A stretch of 64,000 nt of DNA from Batillaria attramentaria (taxonomy: Eukaryota; Mollusca; Gastropoda; Batillariidae): positions 1,145,001 to 1,209,000 of the forward strand of contig JACVVK020000149.1 in the NCBI GenBank assembly GCA_018292915.2, given 5' to 3'. Positions within the stretch are counted from its first letter, which is position 1. Every line of letters begins with the position of its first letter. The notes under the pieces were generated by a model, which searched no databases, was not told where the DNA came from, and saw nothing but the letters and a program-made list of their open reading frames with translations. Of the stretch, positions 32,227 through 43,429 are shown piece by piece. The position numbers and the translations under genes are program-made.

Positions 32227-33015
32227 TCAATTGTGAATTGGAGACTTGAAGAAGTAGAAGAAAAAGAAAAAGAAGACTGGTTGCGAAACAACCAGACTAT
32301 CATAACATTCGTCTTCCAAATATTATGTCAAATACAGTACTGGAATTCATTTCATTTCAATCAAAAGAGACACCATGCTTAATCAACTGAGATGCCGCGG
32401 CAGTTCAGGTTCGAATACTAACGAACGTTTACAAACCAAATCATGCAACCAAGCCACGGAAATCCAGTATAATAGGTCTCCACTTCACATTGTCTTGAAA
32501 TTCAAAGCGATGGAACACTCAAGAACAGAAAGGCCTCATCCCCTTGAGCTTTCTAAAGCGGAATAGCATACGATTTGAATACATTTTATCCAAATAATGC
32601 TTTCGGTCAGTCACCTGTGACCTGCTATGGAGTTTTTCTTCGCACCAGTTCCAACGGAGAACGCAGACCTCAGGCGTGTCCATTACATTCAGCGGGTTGG
32701 ATCTAGAGCGTGGCGAAGTGTTCTGATGACACGGTTGATAAGTTCATAATCAGAGTGTGAACTCCGTACAGTGTATCTATGTCATCTTCAAAGCTAACAG
32801 CGTTTTCTTCGGTTCACTGAACGCTTCGGGTCTTCGCCAAGTTGTTTACCGAGGTACCTGTCGTGATCTCACTGAAGCAAACCACTCAACTGTTTGTCAC
32901 AAATGTTCTTAAGTTCCCCCATTTCAGAGACATCCTTAAATCAATGTTTTAAAAGTAGTTTGTTTTTTGTTTTTTTGGTTTTTTAAAAACTACTTTTAAA
33001 AAACTTTTTTCTTAA
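32226..33015. other. No gene recognised; short hairpin at the 3' side
   Basis: Apparently unique sequence, ending with an inverted repeat (ttttaaaagtagttt at 32947-32961 and aaaaactacttttaaaa at 32985-33001) around T-runs. Confidence 0.45.
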
Positions 33016-33017
33016 CT

Positions 33018-33235
33018 TAAAAAAAAACTACTTTATTGTCTCTTTCGGGAAATTCGGACTGCTTCCCCCGGGGGATGCGCGTCGCCGGGGTGCAGCGCCA
33101 CCCAATACGTATGCTATTTTTCAATTTTGCAATTTTCCTGGGCTCGAACCCACGAGTCATCGCCGTGACAGCAGTTACGGCCGTTCAGTAGCGCAGCCGC
33201 AAAGTCCGACGCGCTGCCTACTAGACCACCGCCCC
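33018..33235 (-). mobile_element. SINE-D: tRNA-like head with CR1/Rex1-like tail
   Basis: On the minus strand the head starts near 33235 with ggcggtggtctagtaggcag and has gggttcgagccc (B-box) near 33140-33152. About 55 bases between the anticodon-like arm and the B-box are longer than in a normal tRNA. The tail is gaatttcccgaaagagacaa then taaagtag, a CR1/Rex1-type LINE terminus, which suggests mobilisation by that LINE. I reject a functional tRNA gene because of this fused tail and the abnormal arm length. Confidence 0.7.
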
Positions 33236-33637
33236 CTCCCCTACCCCCTCCCACCCACCCTTCTTTATCCCCCCCCTCCTTCCTCCTTTAACAACTTCTA
33301 GGCTCACAAATTGGAACTGTGTTGGTGCCAGGAAACGGGTGCATGAACGGGTGTCAGTGTGTCATCCCATTCCAATCCACCCTGGCCAATCTCCCCCCTC
33401 CCCCCCCCCCACCTCTCTCTCCATTCTTCCCCTCCCACTTAAAGTTCCTGGCCCACCCGTATCAGCGTCTGGGATCAGCCAGTCACTCAATCAACTGTCC
33501 TCATCCAGCGGTTGGAGTAGTGCCCTTCTGCGACCCCGTTTCTCACGGGGATCAGTCAAAATGGCCGATATTTGTCCGGTGCTAATTCGATTCACAAGGT
33601 TTGGACGGCGGTTGCGCTCAGGTATATCCCCGTGTTT
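33236..33637. other. C-rich spacer and one ATGGCCG start context
   Basis: C/T-rich tracts occupy 33236-33290 and 33390-33435. An ATG at 33561 (caaaATGGCC) opens MADICPVLIRFTRFGRRLRS, followed by a cag/gtatat donor-like site at 33619-33627. No further exon was found, so I do not call a gene. Confidence 0.3.
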
Positions 33638-33940
33638 GAATAATAATAATGATAATAATAATAATAAATGGTATTTGTAGGGCGCATTTCCTTCAATAAA
33701 ACTCAATGCGCCAATCACGCACACTTTACAACGATGGACAGACACACACTAGAGAAACTGACTTTGTGACACAGGACACTACTGGAGCCAGCCACCCGTG
33801 GCCCCACGCCGCTCAAGCAACAAAGACCAACTCGCGGCCGAGGAAATTACTTAAAAGCTTTGCCAAAAAAAAAAAAAAAAAAGTTTTAAGATTGCTCTTG
33901 ACAACAGACAGTGCAATCATGCAGCCGTCTTCACAATGTT
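33638..33940 (-). mobile_element. L2-type LINE 3' end remnant
   Basis: The (ATT)n tail (plus (AAT)n at 33640-33666) adjoins ggcgcattgag / aaatgcgccc stem sequences. At about 33850-33910 a decayed coding remnant (SNLKT then FGKAF) parallels the LINE C-terminus at 51040-51175. An A-run of 18 interrupts it. Confidence 0.65.
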
Positions 33941-34490
33941 AGTGAGCAAACAAGCAAACACGTCTGAACCTTGGTAACATCAGAAAGACTTTTCGCCATC
34001 TAGCTTAAACCCCGCAGTTTTTCGGCTCAAGCCACACGGTCTCTTCTTCAGGTCACTACCCGGGGACCGTTCACACGGGTGGGTGATTTCGCTCTGAGCC
34101 GGGAAATAACGGGGTATTGATAAACGTCTGATCGACTCTACAGCATAATGCGTGCTTATACCCTGATGTCTTCATACGGGTAGGGCATTAATCTGTCTCC
34201 CTGGCGCTGTTTACGTTGTATGATAAGGGGGGGGGGGGGTCTTTCAGAACTGGAATCAGAACCAATTGCCTCTTGGTCTTCGTAATTGTATTTTTTTGTG
34301 ACGTGCATACAGTTCTTGAAAAGTGGTGTGATAAGTAGAGTGAAAAGAAAAATAGTGCGTGCTGCTCTTGGATTCGGCCAGCGTGGGAAACGGTTTGCGG
34401 TGGTAAAGAGTGTTTATTTGTTGATCCTGTTGAATTAAAGGGGCATAACTATGTGCACGTGTAGCACACACCAAGGCTGAAAACAACAGT
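33941..34490. other. No gene recognised
   Basis: A G-run lies at 34227-34239. Otherwise apparently unique. Confidence 0.4.
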
Positions 34491-34587
34491 AACAACAACA
34501 ACAACAACAACAAAACCAACCAACCAACGAAATACACACACGATCGATCGAACGAACGAACGAACGAACGAAAGCAAGCAAGAAAGA

Positions 34588-34682
<95 letters not shown>
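34491..34682. repeat. (CAA)n, (GAAC)n and long (CA)n
   Basis: (CAA)n at 34492-34514, (CGAA)n at about 34546-34572 and (CA)n at 34596-34682. Confidence 0.97.
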
Positions 34683-34683
<1 letters not shown>

Positions 34684-35109
34684 CACCGGTCGCAATGTTT
34701 AAACTGAACGTCGCTTCATTCACACTCGAGTTAGAGTTTCGCAAGTGACATTTTCCCCCACCTGTCATTTCGAATCTAATTAGCTAAACGTTTCTAAGCC
34801 CACAGATCGGCCAGGTTTTTGAAACCATTAATGCATCGAATGTAAAGCTTTGGCCATTTGCATTGCAAATGGGCGACGAAGGAATGCTCACCCGAGGCAA
34901 AAAATCGTCGCATTAGAAAAGATAATGCGGACTGCAGTAAAATGTTTGACGTAAATCTGATCAGTATCAAGAACAGGCCACGCGAAAGACTCGAAACACA
35001 CCTGAAGGGGGAAAAAAAACCACACCAAAAAACAGAGACATTAATTTTGCGACTCCCACACCTAGATATTTACTTTACATTTCATTCTAATAGCATCTCA
35101 TTGTCTTAA

Positions 35110-35341
<232 letters not shown>

Positions 35342-36723
35342 CGGTTCAGCCTGGACACGCCGCCAGGTAGCAGCAAACGCATGAGCAAATCATCGACGAA
35401 ATCTCGTCAGTGGCAATTTCTTTCATTACACTCGAATAAACCAGAAATCATGTCGTGATTTTGTCCTTTTTAAAATGTATCTGGGGTGTGGTGGTCTTAG
35501 TGTGGACAGAAAAAAAGCTGTTCCTATAGATTTTTGTCTGATTAATGACCAGCGACAGATTTCTCCAGGGTTGCCCGGGTCACTCACGTGAAACGAACGA
35601 TTTGGAACGGGTGAATGAACTTATTGCGGGTGCACTGACGCTCTGACGAAACTAAAGCTACAACTAAAACTACACTTCCGTCAATCGATCATGAAAACGC
35701 ACCTGCAGCCGACACCTCATTACGCTAACGACAGCGAAGCAGAGACTGACGTGTTGGGTGCAAGCAATGAAACACGACTCTCCTACCGTGAGTGCTGCTC
35801 AGTGATACTTTTACATCTCATGACCTTTTGCCCTGTCGTCATGTGGCCCATGTCATTGACCGAGGAGCCACTGAGGATGCGTTTCGAGTCAATGAACTTT
35901 ACGAACAACCATTCAGCCAGAGTTATAACTCTTTTGAATGCCGGTGCGTCCCGGGCGCCTGTCTGTGAACTTTGATGTATTGATGTAAAAAAAAAAAAAG
36001 AAAAAAAAAAAGATGATTGGAAATACTTGCATTTGTACGGATTGCCGTACTCGTTTGATATTTAGAAATGTTTTGTAGTGTCCTTGGTGACATCCGGGTC
36101 GAATTCTCCGTCAGGAGTTTGCATATCTTCTTGCATGCACGCCACTAACCTTTTGGTTTGCAGCTGACCTATAATACAATATTTCATAATGAGTGCATGC
36201 TGTTGCAACAGGCAATGTATAACTTGGAGCAAGGATTTTACAAGCTCAATAAACAGCTGTTATATCTCGCTGCTGATTGGATCATCAGAGCTTCTAAGAA
36301 AAACGACTGTCCTTTGCCTTAGAAGTACAAGGGCGTGCCAACGAAGAACAAAGAAATCTCTTATTTTCATTGAAATCAACCAAAATACACAAGTATCAAG
36401 GTTTTCAGATTTTTTCACTGCATACGGACGAATCTTTTATCAAGTACAGCAGGTAGATTCGTGCTCAAAGTTTACTTTCCTTCTGCAAACCGTTTGAAGT
36501 GTGTGAACATCGGATTAGTGGCGTATTACAAAATCCACGCAGAAGCGAGATCACGGACTGTAACAGGTGAAACAAGACTAGAAGTGTGTGTGTGTGTGCA
36601 ATATGTTTGCAGTGAAAAACGTTTACTCCAAAGTGGATGCCTTGTTGTAGGATGGCTTACTAGTAACGTACATGATTATTTGCTCTAAAAAAAAAAAAGG
36701 GGGGGGGGGTGTGATGTCTATTT
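35342..36723. other. No gene recognised
   Basis: Frames at 35691-35975 (94 codons, followed by an A-rich run at 35987-36012) and 36189-36497 (102 codons) have plausible residue mixes but no motif, start context or splice pattern that I can defend. Confidence 0.35.
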
Positions 36724-37064
36724 CCAGGGGCACTGGGGCACCCCCACGAACCTATGACGTCAAACGCGGACAGTAGCCACGCCCCGCGCAATTTTAGTAC
36801 AGAGTGTCTCGGCAGTACGGTCGCGGTGTCTTATGAGACCCAATAGCGAATCTGAATTGATATACTACCACGCGCACGGTGGAGGAACATAAGAATTACC
36901 TTTCTGACATACAGGATGAGGCTAAATTACAGGGATGCGTATAATAACGTGCGGTTTCACCGAGCGAACCGCCGCGTGGCGAGGCGGCAGCGCGAAAGGG
37001 GACGCACAAACCCATGACGCGTTTGACGTCATTGGTTTGTGAGGGGGCCTGAATGCCCCAGGAT
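36724..37064. mobile_element. Foldback/MITE with a CRE-like site in each arm
   Basis: The left arm at 36726-36768 and right arm at 37020-37062 are imperfect inverted repeats of about 43 bp. The innermost part, atgacgtcaaacgcg, is exact in both arms and includes the CRE palindrome TGACGTCA. The outer ends are ccaggggcactgggg and the complement of cctggggcattcagg. No coding sequence or clear target-site duplication is seen. Confidence 0.7.
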
Positions 37065-37109
37065 ATAGCGCGAACCAAAAGGGGGCGGGAGGGGGTGGGG
37101 AGGAGAGGG

Positions 37110-37466
37110 AGCTGGGATAGCCGAGCTGTAGAGCTGTAGACTTTCAAAGCTCGGGTCATGAGCTGGAGGATGGGTGGGTGTTTGAGGATTTAACGTCCTT
37201 TTCCACCACATGCGGGTGATATCAAGGACGGGGCAACGATGAAAAGGCCAGCACAAATATTTGGCCCCAGCCGGGATACGAACTCACGACCCGAGCATTA
37301 GAAGTCCAACGCTCTACCATTCGGCCACCCGGGCTCCACGGTCATGAGTGGCAATCGCGGCTGAGCTCAAGTATTTGTGTCAGTCTGAATCTCGTTGTCT
37401 CGTCTTTGACATCACCCTTATGTGGTTGAAAAGGGCGTCACAGTTAAACCCTTAAACAACCCACCA
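37110..37466 (+). mobile_element. SINE-A (outer), split by another SINE-A
   Basis: 37110-37162 (gctgggatagccgagctgta, head to gggtcatgag) and 37340-37466 (ggtcatgag through body and cacccttatgtggttgaaaa) are the two halves of one diverged plus-strand SINE-A, divided within the B-box region. Confidence 0.92.
37163..37339 (-). mobile_element. SINE-A (inner), inserted into an older SINE-A
   Basis: A well-preserved minus-strand copy with head, body and tail, bounded by a 9-bp duplication ggtcatgag at 37154-37162 and 37340-37348, which is part of the host SINE B-box region. Confidence 0.95.
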
Positions 37467-37479
37467 GTCATCTCGTGTT

Positions 37480-37680
37480 TAAGCCTTCCTTCTAGAGCAT
37501 TGAAACCCGGCGAAACCCAAGCGAAACCCGTCTGACTGTGTCAAGGCAGTTCCTACAATCACTTTCACGCCAAAGTACAACTTGAAAGCAAACGCCACCA
37601 GCATTGTGTCCATATACTGTGCCAAACATTTATCATTGTCATAAGGGCTCAGTCCGCTCCAGCGTGGTTTCATTTCAGAA
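37480..37680 (-). repeat. Copy of the 51-55 kb segmental repeat, B block
   Basis: On the minus strand, ggactgagccctt.tgacaatgat.aatg.ttggcacagtat and gtgattgtaggaactgcctt match 51690-51830, 52830-52960 and 54470-54590. It is a dispersed, non-coding copy. Confidence 0.85.
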
Positions 37681-37703
37681 ACATACGCACGCACACACGC
37701 ACG

Positions 37704-37779
<76 letters not shown>

Positions 37780-37785
37780 CACAAT
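37681..37785. repeat. (CACG)n-(CA)n-(CACG)n
   Basis: A compound repeat in the order CACG, CA, CACG. Confidence 0.97.
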
Positions 37786-38239
37786 CCACTCCAGACAGAC
37801 TTCTCCGATAAGACTAGACTGTCCTTTTGTTAAACCCCGGAGACATGCGTCTCTCCTACGAGAAATGTATTGTTGTAAACCTTCTCACGATTTCTATTCC
37901 CTGCTGTTCTGTCTTGGGCTTCCTTCTGTTTTTTTTTCTTTTCTGTTTCTCTCCATGTGCTCCACAACCCGCCCCCCCCCCCCTATAGCGTTTATGACCT
38001 GCGTGGTTTTATCGTATAAACTCTCTTCCATTGTCATGTTCAACATAGTATTTTCTGACTAAGAACCAGCACAGCGTGCGGGAAGGTCGGAACGTCAAAA
38101 GGTTAAGGTTGCCGGTTAGTGGCCTTGACATGGTCTTGAGGACTATTGTTTTATATCGTGTGGGAAATCGTACTTAAAAAGAGACATGGGTGGGGTTCAA
38201 GGCCTTTTTACTGTACCTCATCTAGTCTAGGGCGTTTTA

Positions 38240-38446
<207 letters not shown>

Positions 38447-38489
38447 AGGACCGTAAAGATCTTGACACTGCTTGCACTTCTTGGTGAAA

Positions 38490-38940
38490 TAAAACATGCA
38501 GGACACAAATACACAGGGCCTCAAAATGCCTGTACATTCCCTAGCCTCAGGCATCATAGTCACCCCTAAAAATGCTTCCATCTAGAAACAATTACTACCA
38601 CGAACAGACCATTCAAAGGCACGCACCTGACAGGGGATTAAAAAAAAAAATGAATGTCTCTTTTCCGCTTAGTCCTTACTGGAGTACTGCACGTCTACTT
38701 TCTGTTTAGGCCAGAGAGGCAGTTCGCAGAAATCCGCTTGCCTCACTTGTGTCCGATCTCTGCGCAAAACGTCCCAGCTTCGCGAGCAGCTTGCCTCTTT
38801 TTGTGACCGCCTGGCATGCACCCTGACCTACATAACACAAAAATCACGAAAATCACGCTTTTTCACTCGCCAAACAGGGTACCCCAAATAAACACCAAAA
38901 GATGACCCCACGGTCAATTTGTGTCCTTAGGCTTGCACAG
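38490..38940 (+). repeat. Dispersed repeat family X, continuous copy
   Basis: Starts at acaaatacacagggcctc and continues through the conserved family blocks without a LINE insertion. It shows the empty sites for both insertions in the 535-1860 copy. Confidence 0.85.
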
Positions 38941-39249
38941 CACAGCACTCGCGTCCTTGGTCTTTCATCTATATTTCTTCTTTTTAACCCCTCACTCACG
39001 TCTGCACTACCAGTGGTTAGGAATAAGTGATGATGGGCATATGCTGTGAATTGGTTTATTGCGCCTAGGAGATGATAAGTTGCAATATTTGCTGTGTATG
39101 CGCTTAGCATTTATCTTTGTTTTACCCAGTTGTAATTGTTATTTGTTTTCTACGCTTTTTTTTTGTAACCGGGAGTTCGAGAAACTAGCATGAAGGTGCA
39201 GCGTCTCCTGCATGTCCTAGGTTTATTTTGCCCCGTAGACCAGTTTGCA

Positions 39250-39378
39250 TCCTTCGTCCAACGTTACATTTTTGTTTTTTGTGTTTTTTTTTTTTTTTCA
39301 TGTAGTGCAGGCACACTCAGCCGCGAATTAGTCTTTGTGGCTTGCACGGCTTTAAAACTCACTCACTCACTCACTCGC
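39250..39378 (+). mobile_element. LINE 3' end with (CTCA)n tail
   Basis: The segment tttgtggcttgcacggcttt at 39336-39355 runs into (CTCA)n at 39359-39376, parallel to the (CTAA)n-tailed end at 29830-29992. Confidence 0.5.
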
Positions 39379-39717
39379 GTCCTTGACATGTGCTTTTTCG
39401 GGGGATCTGTATGAACCACATGGGAGTCAATATATGTATCTTTCACACTGATACAGGCTCATAAAGGCATGTCTGCATGACACCGCATACAATACAGGAC
39501 AATGACCGCTTGGAGCAGATTATTTTTTCGCTGTTGATGGGTAGAGTAGCAGCTGTTGGTTTCGATATCCCTGATATTGTTTTACTAACTGCTACATGTG
39601 CCAAAACAAGCACATGGAGATAGAGAGAAGAAAAATATTTTGGTAGAACTGTCAGGTCATAATGTATACCAAGGCAACAACTGGTACGTGAAATTAATAA
39701 GGCATCCGATGTCGATC

Positions 39718-39808
39718 ATAGTGGGATAGAGCTGGTGCAACGTGAGGTCGTGAGTTCGATTCCTGGCAGGGAGCAATAAAATAAAATAAAATAAAATAAA
39801 ATAAAATC
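39718..39808 (+). mobile_element. SINE-like tRNA remnant with (AATAAA)n tail
   Basis: A B-box-like gtcgtgagttcgattcctgg at 39748-39767 is followed by (AATAAA)n at 39774-39807. The head is poorly preserved. Confidence 0.5.
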
Positions 39809-40284
39809 TGTTTTCTCCTCTCTTTGCATCAACTAGAACTTCGTGGAATTACAACCAAGCAATCAACCAACCGGTCAACCAACAAACCCGCCAACCAACC
39901 AACCAACCACCCAACCAGCTGATGCCCATGACTGCAACATTCGGTCAGAGGGTCCATTCACATGTCTGTCTGTATGGCTGTGTGTGGTTATATATGATTA
40001 CAAAGCGGCACGTACAAACCTGCTTCTTCCTTGTTGCATTTCTAAAGTGCATGCGTTTTGTCGTGTTCATTATTATTCCTCAGTTTTAGATCAAACTGGA
40101 ACGTGCCAGAGGTTTCCAGCGTTGCAGATTGGACTGAGCCGAGGTGCCCCCTTACTTGAACTCATTCCAGTAATCGAAAATATAAGGAGCACAAAGAGCT
40201 GTTATCGGTACAATGTTCAACACCTCGGCCCCGGCGGATAACGGGATCCAAGATCCCATCCTCTGCGTCAGAGGGGATGACGAA

Positions 40285-40530
40285 CTGAAGTACCTCTACG
40301 CAGCGGTCAGGACAACTATCACCCATGTACCAAGCGCACGCGGCCACCTCGCGACGGAGGTTACAACGACGTAATTTTCAACCGCGAGAATAACGTGATC
40401 AAATGTCTCATCGTCTGGGACCGAGGGCATGACTAACCAAAGGACCTCTACGCAGCGGTCACGACAACTGAATTGCACCCATGTACCAAGTGCTCGCCAC
40501 CTTGCGACGGAGGTTACTACAGCGGTACAT
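40285..40530. repeat. About 151-bp tandem duplication
   Basis: The blocks cctctacgcagcggtca, cacccatgtaccaag and gcgacggaggtta repeat at 40292-40373 and 40443-40526. Confidence 0.85.
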
Positions 40531-40924
40531 ACCTTGGCCGTGACTGTGGGATAATGTGTGTGATCACGACTCTGACGGGTGCTAGCTTATATTACCATAC
40601 ATGACACGGTACTCGTGTCTACGACCTAACACAAGAGATGTCTCATGTTACCTCCTTCAGTACCCAGGCACTGTCTGGGTGAACGGCGGAGACGCCGGCA
40701 ACTGATGCTGAATTAATACGCCTAGTCACGTGTGTTATCACAATGGTGTGGTATGGGTATGAGATAGTTATCGGTATGGGCTTGTAGTTCATTGCCCGTT
40801 CCAAGTCATTACCCGGCACGACTGACAATATGGTACAAGACGTTGAGAGGCGGTACTTGTGTAACGGCATCTGGGGGAAAAGGGTTTAACCACAATGGAT
40901 GTGGTAGGAACTTGAACCCCTTTT

Positions 40925-41007
40925 TTTCAGACGACGGTGGACTTGGCACTGGGTGAATGTTGAGGTCACGGTGACGTACGTGTGAACTGTGTATGGTGTT
41001 TCGCGTG

Positions 41008-41045
<38 letters not shown>

Positions 41046-41160
41046 TATTTCCCTGTGGTATGACAGTGGTGCAAGACGACGTAGTTCTTAGCACTGGATG
41101 AAAGCTAAGGTCATGTACGCTGACGCACGTATGAAATGGATACGGCGTGTCGCGTAAAAG
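40925..41160. repeat. About 155-bp duplication around a (GT)n
   Basis: Blocks with ggcactgggtgaatg / agcactggatgaaag, then gacg.acgt.tgaa and gtgt.tcgcgt, repeat on either side of (GT)n at 41010-41044. Confidence 0.8.
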
Positions 41161-41299
41161 AACAGCAATAATTCCAACGAATATTTACGAACAAATGACA
41201 ACAGTTATATTTTGGTGATCGGTATAGGTTGAGTTGGTTGGACTGACTTGGTGGGATGGAAGCTGAAGTTGGGAGGACAGGGATGGTTGGAGAGTAGAG

Positions 41300-41303
<4 letters not shown>

Positions 41304-41352
<49 letters not shown>
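41304..41352. repeat. (GT)n microsatellite
   Basis: A pure (GT)n of about 48 bp. The surrounding 41160-42125 region shows no supported gene. Confidence 0.97.
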
Positions 41353-41356
<4 letters not shown>

Positions 41357-42128
41357 CATTTCTGAAAGCACCAGAAACCACATTCACAAATATTATCATG
41401 TCAGTCGATCTTCTAACTGAATCTTTCCGAGTGAAAAAAAAACAAACCCACCCAAACGAAACATACCATAGTTCAGTTGTAGGCACTACACGGAAATAAG
41501 GCATTGGGAATGAAACACCAAAAGTAAATAATATCTCTGGCATCCACATATTTGCAAGACAACTGAGGCTTCTATGGCCGGTCAAGTCAGTTAGTATCAG
41601 TGCTTGTTTCAATGACCAACAGTTACCTAGACTTCAACTGACTTCCGATAAGACCACTGCGATGAGCACCCGCTGAACTCACCACCAGAACGACGTACAC
41701 AGGAAATAAGAACAATCACACTCAACCTTCCCGAAGACATCTCAGTGTAAATTCCCAGAAACATACACGACAACGAACGCGACCACGCGGCGTGTCCAGA
41801 TTATATAGACGCAGGCACTGCAACGGACCGGTGGCTTTTCCGAGAACATGTTGACAAAGCAGACAATGCGGAAGTGAATTGTTCAGTTGTTAGGGGTTTG
41901 ACTGCTGAAGTAGGGGGCCGGTTACGGGTTTGATTCTCTTTGTGGTAACGTCTGTATACTTACAATATGAGCGGAAGAAGATTTGCCAGTGTGTACGTGG
42001 CTGTTCTAGGGATGCTTCAGACTGAGCTACTTTCAAATCCTGTGTTGCCTGTCGGTCTGCACAGTGTCTGAGATGGCACTCGCAATAATACACTAAGCAG
42101 TTATTCGTTGAGTCTGAATACGTGTATC

Positions 42129-42130
<2 letters not shown>

Positions 42131-42177
<47 letters not shown>

Positions 42178-42242
42178 TTCAGAAGAGTACATTGGAGGTC
42201 GGGATTGATGAGTTCATTAGTTTCCACCATCCGGATTTCATT

Positions 42243-42291
<49 letters not shown>
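42131..42291. repeat. (CA)n and (GA)n
   Basis: (CA)n 42131-42175 and (GA)n 42251-42291. Confidence 0.97.
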
Positions 42292-42296
<5 letters not shown>

Positions 42297-42535
42297 CACC
42301 ACAGTCTGCAGTACATCCCAAAGTATATTACCGGCGTGCATCAAGCATAAATGATGAAACAGGCTGACTGACAATAATACCCTTCAGTATCTCATATTAA
42401 TGTTGATCACAGAGACTCGTAGTGCCGCCAGCCGCGGCGTATCAAATATCTACACACTCATTTGTTTTCCAAAGCCAGCCTTGAACTTTGAAGGACAAGC
42501 ATTTGTCATCAGCACTACCACCACACGCTTCATTC

Positions 42536-42815
42536 AGGGCCCGTATGTACAAGTCGAGGTTAGGGCTTTTAGCCCCGGGTTAGAGTCTAACCTCTAACTA
42601 AATTAGCTCTATGGTATTTTTTTGTTTTTGTTTTTTGTTTAAAATCAGGAAGCAGGCTCATTCCAGGAAGGTGTCTGAGCCGTTATAGAAGGAATTTTTT
42701 TTCTTCCTTTCTTCGCTTTTAAAAAAAAAATCAATTTTGCTTTTGGGTTTATGTTGTCCTAGTCTGGGTTAGGCCCCTAGCTGTGGGTTAAATTAACCTC
42801 GACCCTGCTCTGTAC
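42536..42815. mobile_element. MITE with CAGGGCCCG ends, third copy, reversed
   Basis: Begins cagggcccgtatgtac and ends with a decayed inverted end near gaccctgctctgtac. The interior is the reverse complement of the 31106-31431 copy (tcctagtctgggttaggcc). Confidence 0.75.
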
Positions 42816-43069
42816 ACGAAACAGATACTGTGTTGCTGGTTTTTTTGTTTGTTTTCTAAGTGTTGATTTATTTTATTATTTTTTTTTTTCGTTTTGGCAG
42901 AGAATCATAGTGCAGCCTCAGTGAAGACTAGATCAAGGCCACAGGGACTCTACTCATCCGACCTTGTACCAGCTGTGACGCAACCGCGCCGCCACCACCG
43001 CTTGACGTGAAAATTACTCACTCCATGCATCTGCTGCTGCAGTTCTGCTCCAATTTTTCTTTTTTAAGG

Positions 43070-43110
43070 TGGGGGGGGGGGGGGGTGGGGGGGGAGGGGG
43101 GGGGGGCGCC
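43070..43110. repeat. G-run cluster
   Basis: Several long G-runs lie within 40 bp, giving strong G-quadruplex potential on the plus strand. The 42820-43425 region otherwise shows no gene. Confidence 0.9.
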
Positions 43111-43429
43111 GCGCCCACTACTGAACTTCAACTGAGGCGGCCGTGTCAGACAACTGCCAGTGCATTCCGTCTGGGTTACTGTAACTTCTCGTCGTGTTCC
43201 AACACGGGTTATCAGTCGGTGATGATGCGAAAATAGCCTGTACGCCACATAGCGAACCGCCTAAAACTCCAACCCAGTCGTGTTCTGTCGGCTGTTCGGG
43301 GCTCCTTAATAATAATCATACTGTTGTATACTGTTGACGATGTGGTGCCATATTACAAATCTGTATGCATTCTTGAAGGAACTTGAACATCCGTCATTAT
43401 TCTGCCAAACCGGCGGGCTATGCCGCGAT

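Noticed and set aside
33100..33240. tRNA gene with a long variable arm or intron
   Set aside because: The head continues into a LINE-like tail and looks like a SINE. I could not fold a convincing full cloverleaf by eye.
35691..35975. A 94-codon frame followed by an A-rich run, considered as a processed retrocopy
   Set aside because: No recognisable protein family, no target-site duplication and no clear 5' boundary. The A-run may be unrelated.
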